Shown one piece after another: positions 56,937-64,000 of a stretch of 64,000 nt of DNA. Numbering within the stretch: the first letter of the stretch is position 1; each line of letters starts with the position of its first letter. The DNA is from Pseudarthrobacter sp. NamE2 (GTDB taxonomy: Bacteria; Actinomycetota; Actinomycetes; Actinomycetales; Micrococcaceae): assembly GCF_005796205.1 (NCBI RefSeq), contig NZ_VAHN01000010.1, positions 1 through 64,000 on the forward strand, read 5' to 3'. Under the pieces are notes generated by a model. It had not been told where the DNA came from. It made no database searches and saw only the letters and a list, made by a program, of their open reading frames with translations. A program made the position numbers and the translations under genes.

Positions 56937-59900
56937 GGATCCACCACCTGCGCATTTCCGGGTTCGGTCCCTTTCCGGGCACCGAGGACATCGACTTCGA
57001 CCGGTTGAGCGGCCATGGTCTCTTCCTCTTGAACGGTCCCACCGGCGCCGGGAAGACCAGCGTCCTGGACGCCATCTGTTTCGCCTTGTACGGCTCGGTT
57101 CCGGGTGCCCGGCAGGACGGGAAACGCTTGCGCAGCGACCACGCCGAGCCAGCCCAGGAGCCGGCAGTCACCTGTGAGTTTTCGGCGCAGGGGCGCCGCT
57201 TCGAAGTGACGCGCTCACCGGCGTGGGACAGGCCAAGTGCACGCGGGAAGAACGGCTTCACCACCCAGCAGGTTAAGACGCTCCTCCGGGAGCTGGTGGA
57301 CGGCGAATGGGTGGAAAAATCGGCGCGGAACGACGAAGCCGGCGCCGAAATACTGGCGCTGCTGGGCATGGACCGTGAACAGTTCACCCGGGTGGTGATG
57401 CTGCCCCAGGGGGATTTTGCTGCCTTCCTGCGGTCCAAGGCCGCCGACCGGCTGGAACTCCTGCAAAAGCTCTTCGGCACGCAGCGTTTCGAAGCGCTGG
57501 AAAATGAACTTGCCCGGCAGGCCGCAGAGGCCCGGGACAACGTTGCCGAACTGACCGGCCGGCTCGAGCTTCTCATTGCCCGGGCGGAATCGGAGGCTGG
57601 CGCCCTTGAACTTGATGAGGAAGCTCCGCCTGCCGACAACCCGGCGGCACGGCTGGAATGGTTGGTGGCTGCCGTCGGGAGACACCATCGGGAGCTGACG
57701 GACCTGGCAGTGGCCGCCGAAACCGGTGCCAGGGAGCGGGCCCTGGCGGTGGAAGAGGAAAGCGGACGGCGGGAGCGGCGGCGCCGGCTTGAAGCTGCGG
57801 TAATCCGTCGGGCAGCAGTGCAGTCCGCGGCGCCACAGCTGGAAAGTCTTGCAGCCAGGATTGTCCGGCACCGGCAGGCGGAGGTCCTTGCGGGCCATCT
57901 GGCCAGTGTTGATGCCGCCGGGGCCAAAGTTCGAAGGGCGGCCAACGCGGCGGAATCGGCGGTTACCCTGCTGCGCCTCGCAGCCGCTGAGGAACCCGAA
58001 CTGGCAGGAGTCCGCCTGGCCTCCGCCGAAGACTCCGCACAAGGGTTGACCGGGGTTGCCGGGGAGGAGCTGGGGCGCCTGCGTTCGCTGCTCGCCGTCG
58101 TTGAGGCAAGGCTGCCGGACGAGGACAGGCTGCAGGGACTGCGGACACGGCATAGTGCACTGTCAGGAAAGCGGCAGGACCTGGCTGAGGGAATCGATAA
58201 ACTCGCAAACCGCGTGGCAATCCTCGAAGACCAACGGAACACCCTGGCACGGGACGTGGAACCGTTGGAGGTACGCGCCGGTACCGCTGCACTGCGTGCG
58301 AAGGAGGCGGCAGCGGCGGCCGAGCTCCTGGATGTGGTCCGCCGCCACGCCGGCGCAGCCTCCGCCCGCGACGCGCTCAAGCTGAAGTTTGACGCCGCAC
58401 GGGAACACCAGCTAGAGGCAAAACGCCGCTGGCTGGACCTCCGGGAGGAACGGCTGGCTAACGCCGCCGCGGAACTTGCTGCCCAGCTCGAACATGACGG
58501 CCCCTGCCCGGTGTGCGGCAGCGTGGAACACCCTGCACCAGCTCCTGCCGGCACCGGCGGTCCCTCACTTGCCCAGGAGGAAGAGGACGCCCACGCGCTT
58601 TATGAGGCGGCCGACACCGCCTGCACCGCCCTCGGTGCAGAGTTGGCAGAGGCCAACCAGCAGGTGGCGGTCCTCGCCGGCCAGGGCGGGGATACGCCGG
58701 AAAAGGAAGCCGTCACCGCGGCCGGGGAAGCACGCGCTGCGGCAGCCGATGCTGAGTCCGCCGTTACGGAGCTGACCTCCGTCCGCACCCGGCTGGATGC
58801 CCTGGATGAGGGCATCGCAGAGACGGTTGTTTTGAAGGCCGGCAAGGAAGCGGAGCTTGCCCAGGTTGCGGCCGCCCAGGACGGCCTGGCTGAGGAGGTC
58901 GGCGCGCTGGACACGGCCCTGGCCGGACTGCGCAGCGGCCACCGCAGCCTGTCCCGTCGGCTGCGTTCGCTCGAGGCTGCGGTGGCGGTGCTCGGCAAGG
59001 CGGTGGAAGCACAGGCGCAGCTGGACCAGGCGCAGGACCAGGCCATGGAGGCCCGGGAACAGCTGGAGCTGGCATTGCCCAAAGCAGGATTCACCACGGC
59101 TGACGAAGCCCGGAACCAGTTGCTTGGCGCCGACAACGCAGCTGCGCTTGAGCGCGAATTGCGTGCGGGGCAGGATGAAGCCGTGCGGGTCTCCGAACTC
59201 TTTGAATCGGAGGACATTGTGCGGGCACTCGGGGAACAGTCCGATGGCTACACCGTGGACGAGGAACACTTTGCCGTCCTGCAAACCGGGGCGGCTGATG
59301 CCGGACACAAGGCACGCGAGGCACGCCTTGCCGCCGGCCTGGCAGGCCGGCGCCTGGAGTCCCTGGCCGCCATCAAGGCGGAGTATGAAGCCATGGCGGG
59401 GGCTGCCCTTGGGCCGGCGGAACGTGCAGCCATGCTGGCGGGTCTTGCTGACGCCGCGGCCGGCCGGGGAGACAACACGTACAGGATGAGCCTGAACAGT
59501 TACGTCCTCGCCGCACGGCTGGAACAGGTGGCCCTGGCGGCGTCCGAACGGCTGGTGGCGATGAGCGACGGCCGCTACCTGCTGCAGCATACGGATGCCA
59601 GGGCCGCCCGGGGCGCCAAGTCGGGGCTGGGCCTTGAAGTGGTGGACCAGTGGACGGGTTACCGCCGCGACACCTCAACCCTGTCCGGCGGCGAATCCTT
59701 TATGGCTTCCTTGTCCCTGGCCCTGGGCCTGGCGGATGTGGTGCAGCAGGAATCGGGCGGTGTGGAAATCGAGACGCTGTTCGTGGACGAAGGTTTCGGA
59801 AGCCTGGACGAGCAGTCGCTGGAACAGGTCATGGATGCCCTGGAGGGGCTGCGCGACGGCGGGCGGGTGGTGGGACTCGTCAGCCATGTCGGCGAGATGA

Positions 59901-59989
59901 AGCAGCGCATCGGCACCCAGCTCCAGGTGCTGAAGGGGCGAAACGGGTCCACGCTCCGGATTTCCGAGACCCTCGACGCCCTGCCCTGA
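56933..59989 (+). CDS. sbcC: Exonuclease subunit SbcC (Rad50-like)
   Basis: SbcC is an SMC-type ATPase. The 1018-residue protein has Walker A GPTGAGKTS at residues 35-43, long coiled-coil arms, and a zinc hook Cys-Pro-Val-Cys at 525-528. The ABC signature STLSGGESF lies near 915 and Walker B TLFVDEGFGSLD near 950. The ATG at 56933 is coupled to sbcD. A longer frame upstream is not real. Confidence 0.96.
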   Translation: MRIHHLRISGFGPFPGTEDIDFDRLSGHGLFLLNGPTGAGKTSVLDAICFALYGSVPGARQDGKRLRSDHAEPAQEPAVTCEFSAQGRRFEVTRSPAWDRPSARGKNGFTTQQVKTLLRELVDGEWVEKSARNDEAGAEILALLGMDREQFTRVVMLPQGDFAAFLRSKAADRLELLQKLFGTQRFEALENELARQAAEARDNVAELTGRLELLIARAESEAGALELDEEAPPADNPAARLEWLVAAVGRHHRELTDLAVAAETGARERALAVEEESGRRERRRRLEAAVIRRAAVQSAAPQLESLAARIVRHRQAEVLAGHLASVDAAGAKVRRAANAAESAVTLLRLAAAEEPELAGVRLASAEDSAQGLTGVAGEELGRLRSLLAVVEARLPDEDRLQGLRTRHSALSGKRQDLAEGIDKLANRVAILEDQRNTLARDVEPLEVRAGTAALRAKEAAAAAELLDVVRRHAGAASARDALKLKFDAAREHQLEAKRRWLDLREERLANAAAELAAQLEHDGPCPVCGSVEHPAPAPAGTGGPSLAQEEEDAHALYEAADTACTALGAELAEANQQVAVLAGQGGDTPEKEAVTAAGEARAAAADAESAVTELTSVRTRLDALDEGIAETVVLKAGKEAELAQVAAAQDGLAEEVGALDTALAGLRSGHRSLSRRLRSLEAAVAVLGKAVEAQAQLDQAQDQAMEAREQLELALPKAGFTTADEARNQLLGADNAAALERELRAGQDEAVRVSELFESEDIVRALGEQSDGYTVDEEHFAVLQTGAADAGHKAREARLAAGLAGRRLESLAAIKAEYEAMAGAALGPAERAAMLAGLADAAAGRGDNTYRMSLNSYVLAARLEQVALAASERLVAMSDGRYLLQHTDARAARGAKSGLGLEVVDQWTGYRRDTSTLSGGESFMASLSLALGLADVVQQESGGVEIETLFVDEGFGSLDEQSLEQVMDALEGLRDGGRVVGLVSHVGEMKQRIGTQLQVLKGRNGSTLRISETLDALP

Positions 59990-60103
59990 CCTGGCCTGCC
60001 CTCCGCTCGCCTCACGTGCGTTGGGTTTGCCCGTGCAGGCGGTGCTGCACCGGCGCGCTATAATTTTTTAGTTACCGGGTTGCGCGCATCGGGAGGAGGG
60101 ACG

Positions 60104-61453
60104 ATGCGCACGATCGAACGAGCCCGGACCTTGACTTCACCAGCAAACCCTTCCACCAGCACCCCCCACACCGCGGCACCTGGCGGCGCTCATGATGCCG
60201 ACGCAACAGCAAAGACCGCACCGGCGGGCAGGTTCGCCCGGCTTTCCCACCTGGCCGGCCGCAGCTTCATTCCCCTTGGACTCTTCGCCCGGCTGCCGCT
60301 TGCCATGCTCACGGTGGGCACCCTCACGATGGTCACCTCAGTCAGCGGGTCCTATGCCTTGGGCGGCACTGCTGCCGGTGCCGTCGGCATCGGCTCGGCG
60401 ATGGGTGCACCGCTTCTGGGTGCCCTGGCCGACAGGCAAGGACAGCGGCCCGTCCTGCTGGCCTCCGCCGTTCTCAATACCGTTGCGGTGATTGCTCTTG
60501 TCCTTGCGACAGCCGGCCTGGATGCTGCCGGCACATTTTATGCAGGCGTCCTTGCCGCCTCGTTCGCTGCCGGTGCCAGCAGCCCCCAGGTGGGTCCGCT
60601 TGCACGGGTACGTTGGATGGCCCTGACGTCGGAAGTGCCGGCGCCCGGCAGTAAGCGCGACCTGGACACAGCGCTTTCCTACGAAAGCACCGCCGATGAA
60701 GTGACGTTTGTCCTGGGGCCCGCCCTGGTGGGGATCCTGGCCAGCCTTCTTGCTCCCTGGCTGCCGCTGGCACTGGCAGCCGCCATGACCATCATCCTGG
60801 TGCCCGCCTTCGCCAACCACCCCACCCGGCACGCGGTACGGCCGCTTGGCAAGGCGGCCCGCGCGGCCGGCGGAAGCCGGGGCCGCGACAGGATTCCGCG
60901 GGCGGCGGCCTTGCCCGTGCTTACCATGGTCTGCATGGGAACGTTCTTCGGTGCGACGCAGGCCGGCCTCAGCTCGTTCTCCGCCGGTCTCTCGGGTTCG
61001 GAACTCGCCGGGCTGCTGTACGCGGTGATGGGGCTGAGTTCCGCTGCTGCCGCGCTGTCGGTCGCCTACTGGCCGCGCCGGTTCAGCCTCTGCTGGCGCT
61101 GGGTCCTTTCGGCCGTACTGATGGCAGCGCTGGCAGTGCTGTTGCTGGTGCCGTCATCGCTGGCCGGCATGGTGGCGGTGCTGCTGGTCCTGGGGCTTCC
61201 CGTTGGACCGGTGATGGTCACTGTCTTTGCCGCCGGCGGGGTGCTGGCCCCCGCCGGCCGGCTGGGCACCGTTATGACGGCGCTGGCCAGCGGCATCGTG
61301 GCCGGCACCGCCCTGGGTTCCTCCCTCGGCGGCCAGCTTGCGGAATCCGGAGGCTATCATGCAGCTTTCCTGGTGCCTGTGGGCGCAGCCTTGATGCTGG
61401 CGCTGCTCGGAGCCTGGGCCGCCGCTGTGCTCCGCCGCGGACAGGAACGGTAA
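60104..61453 (+). CDS. MFS transporter
   Basis: This 449-residue protein has a polar N-terminus of about 50 residues and twelve hydrophobic segments. The loop ADRQGQRPVLL is the usual MFS motif A. The ATG at 60104 follows a strong GGGAGGAGGG. A possible -10 box TATAAT lies at 60059-60064. The substrate is unknown; drug or sugar efflux is possible. Confidence 0.88.
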   Translation: MRTIERARTLTSPANPSTSTPHTAAPGGAHDADATAKTAPAGRFARLSHLAGRSFIPLGLFARLPLAMLTVGTLTMVTSVSGSYALGGTAAGAVGIGSAMGAPLLGALADRQGQRPVLLASAVLNTVAVIALVLATAGLDAAGTFYAGVLAASFAAGASSPQVGPLARVRWMALTSEVPAPGSKRDLDTALSYESTADEVTFVLGPALVGILASLLAPWLPLALAAAMTIILVPAFANHPTRHAVRPLGKAARAAGGSRGRDRIPRAAALPVLTMVCMGTFFGATQAGLSSFSAGLSGSELAGLLYAVMGLSSAAAALSVAYWPRRFSLCWRWVLSAVLMAALAVLLLVPSSLAGMVAVLLVLGLPVGPVMVTVFAAGGVLAPAGRLGTVMTALASGIVAGTALGSSLGGQLAESGGYHAAFLVPVGAALMLALLGAWAAAVLRRGQER

Positions 61454-61473
61454 GTCGGAGGCCGTGCCTCCAG

Positions 61474-62208
61474 CTAGGCCAGCTGCTGTTCGATGCGCGC
61501 GGCGCTCCCGGCGAGCGCGGCCCCTACTGTCTCCGGACCGTGCGGGGAGCGGATATAGACGACGGCGAGCGCTGCCGGCCGCCCGCCCGGCACCCGGACA
61601 GGGGCTGCCAGGGAGGAGACCCCGGCAATCACTTCGTCGTGGCTGGCGGCATATCCCTGGCGCCGTGCTTCAATGGCCTCCGGACGGTAGGTCACACCGG
61701 TGCCCAGCCTGGCCCACTCCGCCTCGGTCAGGGCAGACTGGATGGCGATGCCCGGTGCGCCGGCATTGATCGGATGCCGCGTCCCGGGGCGCTGCGCCAC
61801 AGTGGCCCCCGAATGGCGAGGCTCCACCGTGACCAAAGTGATGCAGTCGTGGTGGTCCCACACCGCAACAAAGGCCGTCATGTCCAGCGTGTTCGCCAGA
61901 TGGGTCAGTTCCGGAAGGGCAGCCGTTTGGAGATTCCGGGAAACACCACGGGCCAGGACGGCAAGCCCCGGCCCGGGTTGGACTTTCCCGGCGTCATCCC
62001 GCACCAGGAGCGAGTGGTCTTCAAGGGTCCGCAGGATCCGGTAAGCCACCGACCGGTGCACGCCCATGGCGTCTGCGAGTTCCGCGATGCTCAGCGGGGC
62101 GGGCGCCGCCGCGAGGATCTCGAGGGCCCGGATTCCCCGTGAGAGGGTCTGGGACGGAGACGCCTGCGCCGGGGCTGCTCCGGCCGGGGCTGCAGCGGTG
62201 GGAATCAT
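61474..62208 (-). CDS. IclR family transcriptional regulator
   Basis: This 244-residue protein has an N-terminal helix-turn-helix (LSIAELADAMGVHRSVAYRI) and a C-terminal effector domain (GVTYRPEAIEARRQGYA, SSLAAPVRV). I use the ATG at 62208 with GGAG ahead; an ATG at 62217 is an alternative. It diverges from an MHS-family transporter gene and probably controls it in response to an aromatic or carboxylic acid. Paired operator-like sites lie in the gap. Confidence 0.92.
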   Translation of the reverse strand: MIPTAAAPAGAAPAQASPSQTLSRGIRALEILAAAPAPLSIAELADAMGVHRSVAYRILRTLEDHSLLVRDDAGKVQPGPGLAVLARGVSRNLQTAALPELTHLANTLDMTAFVAVWDHHDCITLVTVEPRHSGATVAQRPGTRHPINAGAPGIAIQSALTEAEWARLGTGVTYRPEAIEARRQGYAASHDEVIAGVSSLAAPVRVPGGRPAALAVVYIRSPHGPETVGAALAGSAARIEQQLA

Positions 62209-62266
62209 GGTCTCCATCCTGGGTAGCTTGCCGGAGTACAGGCCGCGGAGCCATACAACGGGAGCG

Positions 62267-62301
62267 TTTCTATAACAGAACTGCAGGTTCAAATATAGAA
62301 C
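62267..62301. promoter_or_regulatory. Two IclR-type operator-like sites
   Basis: Two sites of the form GTTC-N7-GAAC: 62267-62281 (TTTC variant) and 62287-62301 (perfect). Their centres are 20 bp apart, about two helical turns. This fits binding by dimers of an IclR protein. They lie 59-93 bp upstream of the iclR start. Confidence 0.55.
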
Positions 62302-62450
62302 TGCGCCGCCGGAACGTCCACCGGTAAAAGATTTACATTCGTCGTGTCCCGGCTCACACTTTCGTAGTACCCTACTAACTAACTGACCGTTCTGTCGGTA
62401 ATCTTGAAGGCGTCCCGGCGGCACAGCTGCCTATGAACAATGGAGTTTCA

Positions 62451-63782
62451 ATGACTACACCTTCCAAGGTGGACACCCTTGCCGGCCCCAGCACCCGCCG
62501 GGAGGAGCGCAAAGTCCTTGCCGGTACCCTCGTTGGTACCACCATCGAGTGGTATGACTTCTTCATCTTCGCCCAGCTGACCGCAACGCTGCTGTCGCCG
62601 CTGTTCCTGGCCCCGCTGAATGAGTCCAACCCCGGCCTTGCCCAGATCCTGTCCTTTGCCCTGATCGGTATCAGCTTCCTGTTCCGGCCCCTGGGCGCCG
62701 TGATTGCGGGACACTTGGGTGACCGGCTGGGCCGCAAGGCAATGCTCGTTTTCACGCTGGTGATGATGGGCGCCGCCACCGCCCTGATCGGCATGCTTCC
62801 CACCTACGCCCAGATCGGTGCCTGGGCACCCATCCTGCTGATCCTCCTGCGAATCGTGCAGGGCTTCTCGGCCGGCGGTGAATGGGGTGGGGCAGCGCTC
62901 ATGGCGGTGGAGCACGCGCCCCTGAACAAGCGCGGCCTGTTCGGCGCCTGCCCGCAAATCGGGGTTCCGGTGGGCATGATCCTGGCCACGGGCCTGCTGT
63001 TCTTCCTCAACAGCAGCATGCCGCGGGAGGAATTCGCCGCCTGGGGCTGGCGGGTTCCGTTCCTGCTGTCCATCGTGCTGATCGTGGTGGGTTACCTGAT
63101 CCGCCGCGCGGTGGCCGAGAGCCCGGTGTTCCAGGAGATGGCCGCCCGCAAGGCGGAGAGCAAGGCACCTCTCGGTGAGTTGGTTCGCAGCCATAAGAAG
63201 CCGGTCCTGTACTCCACCATGATCTTCATCGCCAACAACGCAGCCGGCTACCTGCTCATCGCCTTCTTCATCGCGTACGCCACCAGGACGCTGCAGATGC
63301 CTGCTCCGCCGGTCCTCCTGGCGACCACCCTGGCATCCTTCGGCTGGCTGATCTTCACTTTGGTGGGCGGCTGGCTTTCCGACCGCATTGGCCGCGTGAA
63401 GACGTTCCTCGCGGGGTACGCCATCGTCTTCGCCTGGATGATCCCCATGTTCGCCCTGATCGACACGAAGGACATCTGGCTTTACGGCGTGGCACTGTTC
63501 GTCCTCACCGTGGGCCTCGGTCTCTCCTACGGCCCGATGTCCGCCATGTACGCCGAGATGTTCCCCGCCAACGTCCGCTACTCGGGAATCTCCATCGGGT
63601 ATGCCTTCGGCGCAATCCTCGGCGGCGCGTTCGCTGCCACCATCGCCGAGTCGCTCCTCCAGGCCACCAGGTGGGCGGGCTCCATCGGCATCTACATCAT
63701 GGTCCTGTGCGTCATTTCCGTCATCGGCGTGCTGCTGGCCAAGGAAACCAAGGGCCGCCCGCTGGGCGTCAGCCATCATTGA
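62451..63782 (+). CDS. MHS-family MFS transporter (metabolite:proton symporter)
   Basis: This 443-residue protein has twelve hydrophobic segments. The start TIEWYDFFIF and the loops GHLGDRLGRKAML and GGEWGGAALMAVEH place it in the metabolite:H+ symporter group that imports carboxylates, shikimate or osmolytes. The ATG at 62451 follows GGAG. It is divergent from the IclR gene, which likely regulates it. Confidence 0.92.
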   Translation: MTTPSKVDTLAGPSTRREERKVLAGTLVGTTIEWYDFFIFAQLTATLLSPLFLAPLNESNPGLAQILSFALIGISFLFRPLGAVIAGHLGDRLGRKAMLVFTLVMMGAATALIGMLPTYAQIGAWAPILLILLRIVQGFSAGGEWGGAALMAVEHAPLNKRGLFGACPQIGVPVGMILATGLLFFLNSSMPREEFAAWGWRVPFLLSIVLIVVGYLIRRAVAESPVFQEMAARKAESKAPLGELVRSHKKPVLYSTMIFIANNAAGYLLIAFFIAYATRTLQMPAPPVLLATTLASFGWLIFTLVGGWLSDRIGRVKTFLAGYAIVFAWMIPMFALIDTKDIWLYGVALFVLTVGLGLSYGPMSAMYAEMFPANVRYSGISIGYAFGAILGGAFAATIAESLLQATRWAGSIGIYIMVLCVISVIGVLLAKETKGRPLGVSHH

Positions 63783-63803
63783 TCAGCGTTTCTATGAGGT
63801 GAA

Positions 63804-63849
63804 GCCTGACGGCGGGCCGGACCAACGTGGGTCCCGCCCGCCGTCAGGC
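63804..63849. terminator. Terminator between the MHS transporter and a minus-strand gene
   Basis: A perfect 14-bp stem (63804-63817 with 63836-63849) encloses a further GGACC/GGTCC pair and a short loop. On the plus strand GTTTAA follows. It serves convergent genes. Confidence 0.75.
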
Positions 63850-63867
63850 GTTTAATCCAGTGGATTC

Positions 63868-64000
63868 CTACTGCTTCAGGAAGCTGATCGCGTCATGGTC
63901 GGTCAGTTGCTCAAAGTGGCGGTAGAAGCTGCCGACGGCGCGGAACTTGCCGGGCAGGTGCAGGCACAGGACTGCGTCACAGGCCCGCTCCACCGAAGCC
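63868..64000 (-). CDS. C-terminal end of an unrecognised protein (rest outside window)
   Basis: The minus frame is open from the window edge to a TAG at 63868-63870. It gives about 44 residues ending LTDHDAISFLKQ, with GC-rich codons like its neighbours. The fragment is too short to assign. It is convergent with the transporter and ends just after the shared terminator. Confidence 0.6.
   Translation of the reverse strand, partial: ASVERACDAVLCLHLPGKFRAVGSFYRHFEQLTDHDAISFLKQ

Noticed and set aside
56668-58554. 628-codon minus frame opposite sbcD/sbcC, Ser/Arg-rich
   Set aside because: Low-complexity antisense of coiled-coil codons; sbcC motifs on the plus strand are complete.

Overview
The window is about 64 kb of high-GC actinobacterial chromosome. 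Protein sequences and gene order fit the Micrococcaceae (Arthrobacter/Pseudarthrobacter type). It is dense with core genes in the order argS-lysA-hom-thrC-thrB-rho-prfA-prmC-tsaC-wecA-atp operon-DUF2550-nucS-ybbN-pncB-clpS-DUF2017-murI-MBL hydrolase-rph-rdgB. From memory this parallels the long conserved block argS to rdgB of Mycobacterium tuberculosis (about Rv1292-Rv1341). I see no insertion sequence, prophage, CRISPR array or rRNA.

Layout. 1-560: the end of a gene with unusual codon use, then tRNA-Arg(CCG) with its terminator. 0.7-3.6 kb (minus): a three-gene flavin electron-transfer cassette, made of an FMN-binding lipoprotein, the flavin transferase ApbE, and a membrane NqrB/RnfD-type protein fused to a ferredoxin-NADP reductase-like module. 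3.8-10.4 kb: argS-lysA-hom-thrC-thrB, a tightly coupled lysine/threonine operon. 10.6-16.6 kb: rho, prfA, prmC, tsaC and a WecG/TagA glycosyltransferase. No rpmE lies between rho and prfA; that gap holds a nested palindrome. 16.6-18.9 kb: a GT2 glycosyltransferase and WecA. 19-26.9 kb: the F1Fo ATP synthase operon, with two small membrane accessory proteins and an epsilon subunit lacking its C-terminal domain. 26.9-31.2 kb: a DUF2550 protein, then a membrane esterase and an MprF-like aminoacyl-lipid synthase. 31.3-33.8 kb: cold-shock protein, mismatch endonuclease NucS, a zinc-ribbon protein and an alpha/beta hydrolase. 33.9-42 kb: AI-2E family exporter, an unknown membrane protein, a thioredoxin-like TPR protein without active cysteines, an old yellow enzyme, a DUF3253 protein and an ABC transporter. 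42-45 kb: nagB, a DUF3039 protein and a DExH helicase. 45.1-47.1 kb (minus): pncB-pncA NAD salvage. 47.2-51.6 kb: clpS, DUF2017, murI, MBL hydrolase, rph, rdgB. 51.6-60 kb: DedA, exonuclease-BRCT, ADP-ribosylglycohydrolase, aquaporin, sbcD-sbcC. 60-64 kb: two MFS transporters flanking an IclR regulator, then the C-terminal end of an unrecognised gene.

How the genes work together. The amino-acid operon makes lysine and threonine from the aspartate branch. Rho, RF1, PrmC and TsaC serve transcription termination and translation. PrmC is the expected methylase of the adjacent gene product RF1. WecA and the WecG/TagA enzyme would build lipid-linked wall polymer. The ATP synthase uses the proton gradient, and the flavin cassette at the left end probably carries electrons across the membrane. 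Most minus-strand long ORFs opposite core genes are GC-rich shadows and are not annotated.

I found no clearly new defence or mobile system. The signals most worth a second look are the flavin cassette, the nested palindrome in the place of rpmE, the esterase/aminoacyl-lipid synthase pair, the truncated epsilon subunit, the 59-bp tandem repeat in front of pncB, and the paired IclR-type operator sites.
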